Shown: positions 7,499 to 14,747 of the stretch, one piece after another
Position numbering within the stretch: the stretch's first letter is position 1
Layout of the letters: each line of letters begins with the position of its first letter
Assembly: GCA_024276295.1 (NCBI GenBank)
Contig: JAJRXN010000185.1
Span: 1 to 26,005, forward strand
DNA: 26,005 nt
Reading direction: 5' to 3'
Origin: Acidobacteriota bacterium
Lineage (GTDB): Bacteria > Acidobacteriota > Polarisedimenticolia > J045
Program-made: the position numbers and the translations under genes
The notes under the pieces: generated by a model
Database searches by the model: none
Seen by the model: only the letters and a program-made list of their open reading frames with translations
Told to the model about the DNA's origin: nothing

Positions 7499-7951
7499 CT
7501 ACTCGACGTCCCCGTCCTGCGCCGGCGGCATCCGGACGACGGTCACCCGGTGGACGTCGGAAAAGCGGCCGTCGGTCGTCGCGGCCCGCACCTCGAGCAC
7601 CGAGGCTCCTTCGGCGCGCAGCGGCGTGTCGGGCACCTCGAAAATGGTCCGATACGGCATGTCGGAGGCGCCGTCGGGCACGCGCCGAAAGCGCACGAGA
7701 TCTTCGGGGGCGGCCGGCCGAAGCGTGGCCGTGCGTTCGCCCACGCGCACGCTGTCGACCGGTGCGCGGGAGAACACGACGCCGCTGACGGTGACGAACT
7801 CGCCGGTCACGGCAAGCGGCATCTCGTAGATCGCGATCTGCGGCTTGACGTCGACTCGCTTGAGAAGGCCCCCGCCGCTTCCTGCAGCCACGACCAGCGT
7901 GGTGCCGAACAGTACGGTCAGCAGAAGATGGACAGGTCTCACATTGCGCAC
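7499..7951 (-). CDS. Small membrane-anchored periplasmic protein of unknown function, first gene of the ExbB/ExbD operon
   Basis: I do not recognise a family. From GTG 7949-7951 the product has 150 residues: a short start, a hydrophobic helix (HLLLTVLFGTTLVVAAGSGGG, about residues 7-27) and a strand-rich mature part of about 120 residues (VKPQIAIYEMPLAVTGEFVTVSGVVF and later VLEVRAATTDGRFSDVHRVTVV). The mature part looks like an immunoglobulin-like or beta-sandwich domain. The GTG start is chosen over an upstream ATG in the same frame because GAGAGGAG stands 7 bases before it and the hydrophobic segment then begins at once. It heads the operon and so may be an accessory or assembly subunit for the motor complex. 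Confidence 0.7.
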   Translation of the reverse strand: MRNVRPVHLLLTVLFGTTLVVAAGSGGGLLKRVDVKPQIAIYEMPLAVTGEFVTVSGVVFSRAPVDSVRVGERTATLRPAAPEDLVRFRRVPDGASDMPYRTIFEVPDTPLRAEGASVLEVRAATTDGRFSDVHRVTVVRMPPAQDGDVE

Positions 7952-7998
7952 GATCCCGCTCCTCTCGGCCCTGATGCGGCACGCCCGCCCCGAAGCCG

Positions 7999-8026
7999 AA
8001 TATGGGTCCGTCCCGGCGTCCGGCAA
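7999..8026 (-). promoter_or_regulatory. Possible sigma-70-like promoter of the ExbB/ExbD operon
   Basis: Reading the minus strand, TTGCCG (8021-8026) and CATATT (7999-8004) are separated by 16 bases, giving a transcription start near 7992 and a leader of about 40 bases before the GTG at 7951. This is the only AT-containing stretch in the 197-base gap. A nine-base inverted repeat TTGTCACAA (8042-8050) lies just upstream and might be an operator half of some kind. The match to the consensus is partial. Confidence 0.35.
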
Positions 8027-8148
8027 GCGCTGCAAGTCGCCTTGTCACAACAATTGCGCGCCTGCGCTGCCCGCGGATACAGCCGGGAACTCGCGCTGAC
8101 GAACTCGTACCGGCGTGTTCAGGAAATGGACAGTCCGCAGGACGGTCG

Positions 8149-9489
8149 TCAGCCGACCGCCTGCCGGACCGGAATCAGCTCGATCCTCTGGACGCGGGTG
8201 CCCTCGACGACCGCCGCCACGAGTTCGTGTCCCGACCCGAACGGTACGCGGTCGCCGGCGGCCGGGAGCCGCCCGAGCGAGGCCTGCATCAGTCCGGCCA
8301 CGGTGCGCACCTCGTCGGGAACCTCCGGCGCATCCTCGACGAGTTCGACCACCCGGTCGACGGCGACGATCGGGTCGAGGATGTACCCGCCGCCCGGTCG
8401 CGGTCGGACCTCGTCGATCTCCTCGGCATCGAACTCGTCGCGCAGTTCGCCGACCAGCTCCTCGAGCACGTCCTCGAGCGTCACGATGCCGGCCACGCCT
8501 CCGTACTCGTCGAGCACGATCGCCAGGTGGGTCCGTTCGACCTGGAACCGGCGCAGCAGCCGCTCGAGCCGCATCGTCTCCGGGATCATCATCGGCCGCC
8601 GGGCGAGCCCGGCCCAGTCCGCTGGCCGACGATCACCCGCCAGCGCGGCGAACAGGTCCTTGACGTGCAGCACGCCGGTCACGTTGTCGAGGCTGCCGCG
8701 GTAGACCGGATAGCGGCTGTACGCCTCCTCGCGGATCAGCGCCAGCACGGCGTCGAGCGGCTGGTCCACGTCGAGCGCGACGATGCGCGAACGGGGGACC
8801 ATCACGTCGCCAGCCTGGCGTTCCGAGAAATGGAACAGCCTGTCGAGCATGTCGGCTTCGCGGGGACTCAGCACGCCATCGGACAGGCTGCCGTGGACGA
8901 GCTGCCGGATCTCCTCGCGACTGTGCGCGGAAGACTCGACGACGTCTTCGAGCCCCGTCACCCGCAGGACGCTGCGTGCCGAGACGTTGAGCAGCGCCAC
9001 GAGGGGCCACGCCAGCAGCCGGAACGCCCGCAGCGGCCAGGCGATCGTCAGCGCGACGCGCTCGGCGGTCTGGATCGCCAGCGACTTGGGTACGAGTTCG
9101 CCGAGCACGACGTGCAGGACCGTGATCGTGAAGAACGCGAATGCGACCGAGACCGACAGTGACAGTGCCCCGAGGTACGGTTCCGTCGGTGACAGGGCGA
9201 TCGCGAACAGGGCGCCGAACGCCGGCTCGCCGAGCCAGCCCAGACCGAGGGACGTCAGCGTGATTCCGACCTGGCAGACCGAGAGGGTCTCGTCGAGGTT
9301 CCGGACGAGAGACAGCGCGCTGCGCGCGCGACGGCTGCCGGCCGCGGCCAGCTCCTCGAGACGAGCCGGCCGGACCTTGATCAGCGCGAACTCGGCGGCG
9401 ACGAAGCCGGCATTGGCCGCAACGATGGCCATCGCCGCCAGGATCGACAGCGCCGTGGCGCCAGACAGTTGATGGGGGATGTCCTGCAT
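8149..9489 (-). CDS. CNNM domain, CBS pair and CorC/HlyC domain membrane protein
   Basis: This encodes 446 residues in the standard order of the family often annotated as hemolysin, CorB/C or YhdP-like proteins: an N-terminal CNNM (DUF21) membrane domain (about 1-185, with ANAGFVAAEFALIKVR and HVVLGELVPKSLA), a CBS pair (about 215-345, with DVMVPRSRIVALD, SRYPVYRG and DEYGGVAGIVTLEDVLEELVGE), and a C-terminal CorC/HlyC domain (about 360-440). Such proteins are implicated in Mg2+ or Co2+ transport or tolerance; CBS domains usually sense adenine nucleotides. The gene starts 62 bases downstream of the rhomboid stop on the same strand and may share its transcript. ATG 9487-9489 has no strong ribosome site. 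Confidence 0.9.
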   Translation of the reverse strand: MQDIPHQLSGATALSILAAMAIVAANAGFVAAEFALIKVRPARLEELAAAGSRRARSALSLVRNLDETLSVCQVGITLTSLGLGWLGEPAFGALFAIALSPTEPYLGALSLSVSVAFAFFTITVLHVVLGELVPKSLAIQTAERVALTIAWPLRAFRLLAWPLVALLNVSARSVLRVTGLEDVVESSAHSREEIRQLVHGSLSDGVLSPREADMLDRLFHFSERQAGDVMVPRSRIVALDVDQPLDAVLALIREEAYSRYPVYRGSLDNVTGVLHVKDLFAALAGDRRPADWAGLARRPMMIPETMRLERLLRRFQVERTHLAIVLDEYGGVAGIVTLEDVLEELVGELRDEFDAEEIDEVRPRPGGGYILDPIVAVDRVVELVEDAPEVPDEVRTVAGLMQASLGRLPAAGDRVPFGSGHELVAAVVEGTRVQRIELIPVRQAVG

Positions 9490-9551
9490 CGGCCGCAGCA
9501 GAGTCTACTTCCGCGGCCCCGTCCACGGCCAGCGATCCCGGCGCCGGCGCA

Positions 9552-10529
9552 TCATCCGGCAACCGGCAGCGCGCTGATGATCGCGACCCCGAACGCCAGG
9601 ACGACGGCCAGTCCGCAGACGACCGCCGCCACCTGCCACAGCCGGTCGCGCCCCGGACTCGGCCGGAAACGTCCTCCCAGGGCCAGGCCGAAGGCCGCGC
9701 CGGCGAGAAAGCCGCCGCCGTGGGCGGCGTGGTCGGGCGCGATCCGCAGCATCAGACCGAGCAGCGGGAGCACGACGAATCCGAGCAGTGTCCAGCGCAT
9801 CATCTCGTCCCGCAGCATCGTGGCTCCGCGGCGATGCCCCCAGGCGAGCCCGAAGCCGATCAGACCGAAGATCGCCCCTGACGCTCCGAGCGACGTCCCG
9901 CGGTTGATCGCCGCCGAGACCAGGAAACCGAACGCTCCGGAACCGATGAACAGCACGACCAGCCGCGACGAGCCGATCTCCTGCTCGACGCGGGGACCGA
10001 GCGCCGAAAGGGCCCACACGTTGAACAGCAGGTGCATCAGACCGGCGTGGAGAAAGATCGCCGTCAGCAGCCGCCACCACGCGAACTCCTGGTAGCCGAA
10101 CGACACGAGGGCGCCGACGCGCAGCAGCAGCCCGAACGGCAGATCGAAGGCCGACGCGAGATTGCCGGTTCCGGCGACCAGCGCGGCGAAGATCGTCACG
10201 ATCACGGCGCCGAGCGTCGTCGATGCCGAGCCGAAGGAGGGAAGGAACAGCCTCAGCGCCCGCCGCGCGCCTCCGCGCGGAACGCCGGCCAGCGACTGCC
10301 CGCAACGCTCGCAGCGCGCCACCTGGCGCGGATTCAGCGCCCCGCACGCAGGGCACATCCTGTGACGTGCCGCCACCGCCCGGCGGGCGTTTTCGGCCGC
10401 GGCCCGGCGGGTGTCGAGCCAGTGCTGCATTCGCTGGCGGTACCAGAGCCGCGGCCGGCGGAGCACGCGCAGCGCGATCAGCAGGTCGAGCACGAGATCG
10501 ACGGAATCACTGACGAAGCGGCGAAACAT
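9552..10529 (-). CDS. Rhomboid intramembrane serine protease with N-terminal zinc ribbon
   Basis: This encodes 325 residues from ATG 10527-10529. A cytoplasmic N-terminal part holds a zinc ribbon of two CxxC pairs (Cys59/62 and Cys73/76). Six or more helices follow with the rhomboid signature: HAGLMHLLFNVWALSALG (Asn170 likely stabilises the oxyanion), LGASGAIFG (Ser217 nucleophile) and DHAAHGGGF (His270 general base). All catalytic residues are present, so it should cleave membrane substrates. An in-frame ATG at 10557-10559 would add ten residues; neither start has a good ribosome site. The start is preceded on the minus strand by GATAAT, so transcription may begin close to the ATG. It is divergent from the gene at 10593. 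Substrate unknown. Confidence 0.88.
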   Translation of the reverse strand: MFRRFVSDSVDLVLDLLIALRVLRRPRLWYRQRMQHWLDTRRAAAENARRAVAARHRMCPACGALNPRQVARCERCGQSLAGVPRGGARRALRLFLPSFGSASTTLGAVIVTIFAALVAGTGNLASAFDLPFGLLLRVGALVSFGYQEFAWWRLLTAIFLHAGLMHLLFNVWALSALGPRVEQEIGSSRLVVLFIGSGAFGFLVSAAINRGTSLGASGAIFGLIGFGLAWGHRRGATMLRDEMMRWTLLGFVVLPLLGLMLRIAPDHAAHGGGFLAGAAFGLALGGRFRPSPGRDRLWQVAAVVCGLAVVLAFGVAIISALPVAG

Positions 10530-10535
10530 CGGCTG

Positions 10536-10543
10536 TATTATCA
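10536..10543. promoter_or_regulatory. Possible bidirectional promoter element
   Basis: An AT-rich patch in an otherwise very GC-rich divergent gap reads TATTAT on the plus strand and GATAAT on the minus strand. The plus-strand reading would serve the secreted protein gene starting at 10593; the minus-strand reading would start transcription close to the rhomboid ATG. No convincing -35 element is seen on either strand. Confidence 0.3.
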
Positions 10544-10592
10544 GGGCTGCTCGCGACATCCGACAGCGCCGGTCGCAGCGGGAGGAACCGAC

Positions 10593-11456
10593 ATGCCGCG
10601 TGGAGCCTTCGTCGCCGGTGCCAGCCTGCTGGCCGCCCTCGCCCTGTCCGCAGCGCCGGCGCACGCGGGGCTGTTCGACGTTCCCGATCCCGAGATCGTC
10701 TACGAGGGCGCGGCACCCGGCCTGCCGGCGGGCGTGACGGTGCTCCGCACGCCGGAGGCGCTCGAACGCGCCATCGCGGCGCTCGATCCCGCACCGGACC
10801 GCACGCGGCTCGACGTCGAGAACCGCACGCTGCTGCTGGTCGTCGGGCGGCCGCGGGACGACTCGTGCCGGCAGACCGTGATCGAGGAGATCTCCACGCG
10901 CGGCATCAAGGCCCGCATCCGACTGACCGAGCGCTTCGCCGAGGCCGGCTGCGGTTGCGTCGGCGTTCCGCGACCGCCGCGAGCCTTCCTGGTCGCCGTC
11001 GGCAGGGTGGTCCGCCGGGCGTCGGTCTCGCCGACGGATGCCGTGGTGCCCTGTACGGCCGACCTCGAACGGCGGTCCGGCGAGACCCGGGGCCCCGAAC
11101 TGCTGTTCGAGGCGAGCTGGGACGAGGACGCGGGGGGCAGGATCGTGACCGATCCGGAGACCTGGACGCAGTCCTGCGCCCGGATGACGCCCGCCGACCG
11201 CTGCCCGCAGGTCGACTTCGACCGGACCCGCGTCGTGCTCGTCACCGGCCGTGCGCGCTCGAACGGCTGCCGGGAAACGCGCGTGATCAAGGCCGCGCTG
11301 TCCTCCGACGACGAGGCGGCCTTCACGGTCGAGGAGATCTATCCGGGGCGCGGCCAGATGTGCACGCAGATCTTCCGCGCACCGAAGGTGTTAGCGTTCC
11401 GTGTCCCGGACAGCGTCGTGCGCGTGCGTGTGACGACCCGGGAGACCCGCCGCTAG
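10593..11456 (+). CDS. Secreted protein with two PrcB-like repeats
   Basis: This encodes 287 residues with a signal peptide (cleavage likely after APAHA, residue 25). The mature protein carries two similar halves, about residues 70-142 and 206-281. Each has the plan: strand (LLLVVGRPRDD or VVLVTGRARSN), CRxT (Cys92 or Cys226), strand, then a later cysteine and a long strand (Cys122 or Cys257, then FLVAV or LAFRV). The halves resemble the PrcB C-terminal-like domain, a small secreted beta domain; that link is by pattern and only moderate. Eight cysteines in the exported part suggest disulfides, with a matched pair per repeat. GGGAGGAACCGAC precedes the ATG. It ends 3 bases before the AddB-like gene, so it is likely co-transcribed with DNA repair genes, an odd pairing for a secreted protein. 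Confidence 0.75.
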   Translation: MPRGAFVAGASLLAALALSAAPAHAGLFDVPDPEIVYEGAAPGLPAGVTVLRTPEALERAIAALDPAPDRTRLDVENRTLLLVVGRPRDDSCRQTVIEEISTRGIKARIRLTERFAEAGCGCVGVPRPPRAFLVAVGRVVRRASVSPTDAVVPCTADLERRSGETRGPELLFEASWDEDAGGRIVTDPETWTQSCARMTPADRCPQVDFDRTRVVLVTGRARSNGCRETRVIKAALSSDDEAAFTVEEIYPGRGQMCTQIFRAPKVLAFRVPDSVVRVRVTTRETRR

Positions 11457-11459
11457 ACG

Positions 11460-14400
11460 ATGGACGGCGCAGCACTGGTTCTCGCACCCGGGCCGCGCCC
11501 CGCGCTCCGCCGACTGCTCGAAGGGATCGACGCTTCGCTGCCCGCCGGTGACCCGGCGGCGTCCCTGTCCAGACCGGTCCGCGTGATCGTCCCGTCGCGC
11601 GCCCTTCGCGAGCACGTTCTCTCCCGCGTCGTCGCGCACCGTCGGCGGCCGGCGATCGGCCTCGTCGTGCAGACGCTCACCGGCGCCGCCCACGAGATCC
11701 TCGAACGCGCGGATCGCCCCGCGCCCCGCGCCGGCCCCCTGTTCGACCTGCTGGTCGAGCGGGCCGCACGCCGCCACGCACCGCTGGCCGGGCTGCTCGA
11801 GCGCTTCGACACCGCCGCGGGAGCGATCGCGGCCACGGTGCGCGACCTGCTCGACGCCGGGATCGACCGCGCGCACCGGGCGGCCCTCGAGGAGTGCCTC
11901 GAGGAGATCCCGCTTCCCGCGGAGGCCCGCCGCCGGGCGTCCGCCGTCGTCGGCGCGGCGTGCGCGCTGCTCGCCGAACTCGAGCACGTCACGGAGCCGG
12001 GGAGCCCGCCGTTCGGCCGGGCCACCGACGCGATGCGCGAGGCCACCGAGGCTCTCGGCAGACTCGGTCACGACGCCCTGCCGACACGGGCTCTGTTCGT
12101 GATCGGGTTCGCCGACGTGACCGGGCGCGCGGGCGACCTGCTCGAACGGCTCGTCGCGACGCTCGGCGGAACGGTGATCGTCGACCGCCCGCCCCACCCC
12201 TCGGAGACGGGTGGCGCCGCGGCGGCGTGGCCGTTCCTCGAACGCCTCGAACGGCGCCTTTCCGGCCTGCCGTCTCACCGACTGCCGGCGGCGACGCCGG
12301 CTCGGCTCGAGGAGATCGTCGCTCCCGGTCCGGAAGCCGAGATCAGGGCGATCGCCGAGCGGATCCGGCGGCGACTCGACGACGGGCTGGTTCCGGAGGA
12401 GATCGGCGTGGTCTTCCGCCAGCCGGGAATCCACGATGCCGCGGCGATCACCCGCCACTTCCATCGGCTCGGCATCCCGTTTTCCGCGGAGAATCTCCCG
12501 GCCGGCCTTTCGCCCGCCGGCCGGCGCGCTGGCGCCCTGGCCGACCTGCTGGCGCTCCGGGAGCACGCGCCGGTCGACCGGCTGCTGGACGCGCAGGGGC
12601 GCGACGACCTGTCGTCGAGACTGTCCGACCTGCGACTGGCGCTGCGGGCATGCGGTCTGGTCCGGGTTTCCGATCTCGCGAGCGCGGACGTCGGCACCCT
12701 GGGCATGCCGGGGCCCGATCTGCTGCTCCCGGCTCCCGGGCGGGGCGAGGCGGTCGATGGCGAGGAGGGCGAGCCGGACACGGCGGTCCGCATCCGGCGC
12801 CGGCGGATTCCACGCCGGCTCGTCGCGACGGCCCGGAAGCTCGCGGCCTCGTTGCTCGAGGAGTTCGCCACGTGGCCCGGGGCCGCCCCGTGGGAACGCC
12901 ACGTCGTCCGTCTCGAGCGCCTCGCGCGGATCCTGCTCGGCCGGACCGGCGGGCCGGACGCCGGTGACCCGACCCGGGAAGCGCTCGAGCGACTCCGGCG
13001 CCTCGGACCGTCCCGGTTCGAGCTGACGCGCGACGAGTTCCTGCGGGTCGCCGGCCGTGAACTCGACCGCGTCGGGCGTCCCGGACTGACGGCCCGGCGA
13101 CCGGGGGTCCGGGTGCTCGACGCGCTGGCGGCGCGCGGGATGACCTTCCGCCTGCTGTTCCTGCCCGTCCTGACGCGGGATGTCTTCCCGCGCGTGATCG
13201 AGGACGATCCGATCCTGCCCGACCGCCTGCGCCGGGCTCTCGAGGTCGTGCTGCCGGATATCCCGATCAAGGCCCGCGGATGGGACGAGGAGCGGCACCT
13301 GTTCTTCGACCTCGCCTCGGCAGCCGACGAGGTCGTGCTCTCGCGCCCGCTGCGCGGGCGCGACGGCCGCGACCGGGCCGAGTCGCCCCTCCTCGCCGAG
13401 ACGCGCGCCTGCGGTGCGATCACCGTCTCGACGCCGGCACGCCCGGTCCACGGCCTCGAGCAGGACGTCCGGATGCCGGCCACGGCCACGGCGTTCGAGA
13501 TCGCGACCCTCGCGCGGGTCCATCGACTCGTCGAGGGAGACGGCGCGCACGGCCGGCTGCTCGAGGCGGCGCAGGAAGAAGCCTGGGCGGTCGCCGGCTG
13601 GTCGCCGGCCGGCCTCGACCCGCGCGCGATCGGCGAGGCGCGTGCCCGGGCGGCCCGGGAACTCGACACCGTGCATCAGCAGCACGACCTCGGACCGTCC
13701 TTCGGGTTCGTCGGTCGGGTGCTCGACCCTCATGATCCGCGCCGGCGCGACGGTTTCTGGGCCGTGACGGTCGTCGAACGCTACGCCACCTGTCCGTGGC
13801 AGATGCTGATCACGCGGCTGCTGCGGCTCGATCCGCCTCCCGATCCCTTCTCCACGGTTCCCGGACCGAGCCGCAGGATCGTCGGCGGCGTCGTCCATCG
13901 CGTCGTCGCGGAGCTGGCGACGGGCGCGCCCCCCTCCGATCGGCCGCGGACCCTCGACGAGGTCGTCGCGGAGACCCCGCGACCGCTGGAACGCCCGGAC
14001 GAGGCACGACTCGATGCGCTGCTGGGCGCGGCGGCGGAGTCCGTGCTGCGCGAGGAGGGCTTCGGCATGCGCGGACTCCCGGAACTCGTGGCGCGCCGGG
14101 CGCGTCCCTTCGTCGAGCGGGCGCTCGCCCTGCTCGGCGGCAGCGACCTCCAGGCGCTCGGTGCCGAGGTCGCCGGCATGATCCGTCTCGACGGGAGCGA
14201 CGAACTCGGTCTCGCATTCCGTGTCGATCTCGTTCTCTCCGACCGGGACGGGGCGCTGCATCTGGTCGACCTCAAGACCGGGCGCACGCCGACCAGCCTG
14301 CGCGGCTCGAAGGAGGAGACGGTCCGCGGGAAGCTGCTCGAGGCGGTCCGCCGCGGAGAACGCCTCCAGGTCGCCGCGTACGCGCGGGCGCTGCCCGGCA

Positions 14401-14747
14401 ACGGCGCTGCCGCCTACCTGCACTGCGATCCCGGCGCCGAAGCGAACGAACGGTCGTGGGTCCGGCTCGCGGCGGACGACCCCGCCGTCGACGAGGCGCT
14501 GCATCACGCCGTGCCCCGCATGCTCGGAGGCATCGAGGCCGGCCTGTTCCCGCCGCGGCTGGTCGATCTCGAACGGGACCCCGACAGCGAGCCCGGCGCC
14601 TGCGCGTACTGCGAGGTGCGCGAGGCCTGCCGGCAGGGCGATTCGTCGGCGACGCTGAGGCTGCGCTGGTGGCACGAGGGCCCGCGCCGCGGCGATGCCG
14701 AACCCCATCCGGAGCTGCGCCCCCTGCTCGCGGAGCGCTCGTCGTGA
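11460..14747 (+). CDS. addB: AddB-like subunit: degenerate helicase with C-terminal Fe-S nuclease
   Basis: This encodes 1095 residues of the AddB type, the partner of AddA in the helicase-nuclease that processes double-strand breaks for homologous recombination. The N-terminal helicase part is degenerate: the start (LVLAPGPRPALRR) shows no Walker A GxxxxGKT, which is common in AddB of several phyla. The C-terminal part has a PD-(D/E)XK nuclease (FRVDLVLS with Asp923, then LVDLKTG with Asp937 and Lys939) and the four cysteines of the iron-sulfur staple (Cys778, then Cys1048, Cys1051 and Cys1057 in CxxCxxxxxC). The nuclease should therefore be active. ATG 11460 is three bases after the previous stop. 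Its stop overlaps the AddA-like start as GTGA. Confidence 0.88.
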   Translation: MDGAALVLAPGPRPALRRLLEGIDASLPAGDPAASLSRPVRVIVPSRALREHVLSRVVAHRRRPAIGLVVQTLTGAAHEILERADRPAPRAGPLFDLLVERAARRHAPLAGLLERFDTAAGAIAATVRDLLDAGIDRAHRAALEECLEEIPLPAEARRRASAVVGAACALLAELEHVTEPGSPPFGRATDAMREATEALGRLGHDALPTRALFVIGFADVTGRAGDLLERLVATLGGTVIVDRPPHPSETGGAAAAWPFLERLERRLSGLPSHRLPAATPARLEEIVAPGPEAEIRAIAERIRRRLDDGLVPEEIGVVFRQPGIHDAAAITRHFHRLGIPFSAENLPAGLSPAGRRAGALADLLALREHAPVDRLLDAQGRDDLSSRLSDLRLALRACGLVRVSDLASADVGTLGMPGPDLLLPAPGRGEAVDGEEGEPDTAVRIRRRRIPRRLVATARKLAASLLEEFATWPGAAPWERHVVRLERLARILLGRTGGPDAGDPTREALERLRRLGPSRFELTRDEFLRVAGRELDRVGRPGLTARRPGVRVLDALAARGMTFRLLFLPVLTRDVFPRVIEDDPILPDRLRRALEVVLPDIPIKARGWDEERHLFFDLASAADEVVLSRPLRGRDGRDRAESPLLAETRACGAITVSTPARPVHGLEQDVRMPATATAFEIATLARVHRLVEGDGAHGRLLEAAQEEAWAVAGWSPAGLDPRAIGEARARAARELDTVHQQHDLGPSFGFVGRVLDPHDPRRRDGFWAVTVVERYATCPWQMLITRLLRLDPPPDPFSTVPGPSRRIVGGVVHRVVAELATGAPPSDRPRTLDEVVAETPRPLERPDEARLDALLGAAAESVLREEGFGMRGLPELVARRARPFVERALALLGGSDLQALGAEVAGMIRLDGSDELGLAFRVDLVLSDRDGALHLVDLKTGRTPTSLRGSKEETVRGKLLEAVRRGERLQVAAYARALPGNGAAAYLHCDPGAEANERSWVRLAADDPAVDEALHHAVPRMLGGIEAGLFPPRLVDLERDPDSEPGACAYCEVREACRQGDSSATLRLRWWHEGPRRGDAEPHPELRPLLAERSS

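Noticed and set aside
11391..14708. A very long open frame antisense to the AddB-like gene, of more than 1100 codons
   Set aside because: High third-position GC removes stops in shadow frames; the plus strand shows the true nuclease and cysteine motifs and the opposite product has none of a known family.
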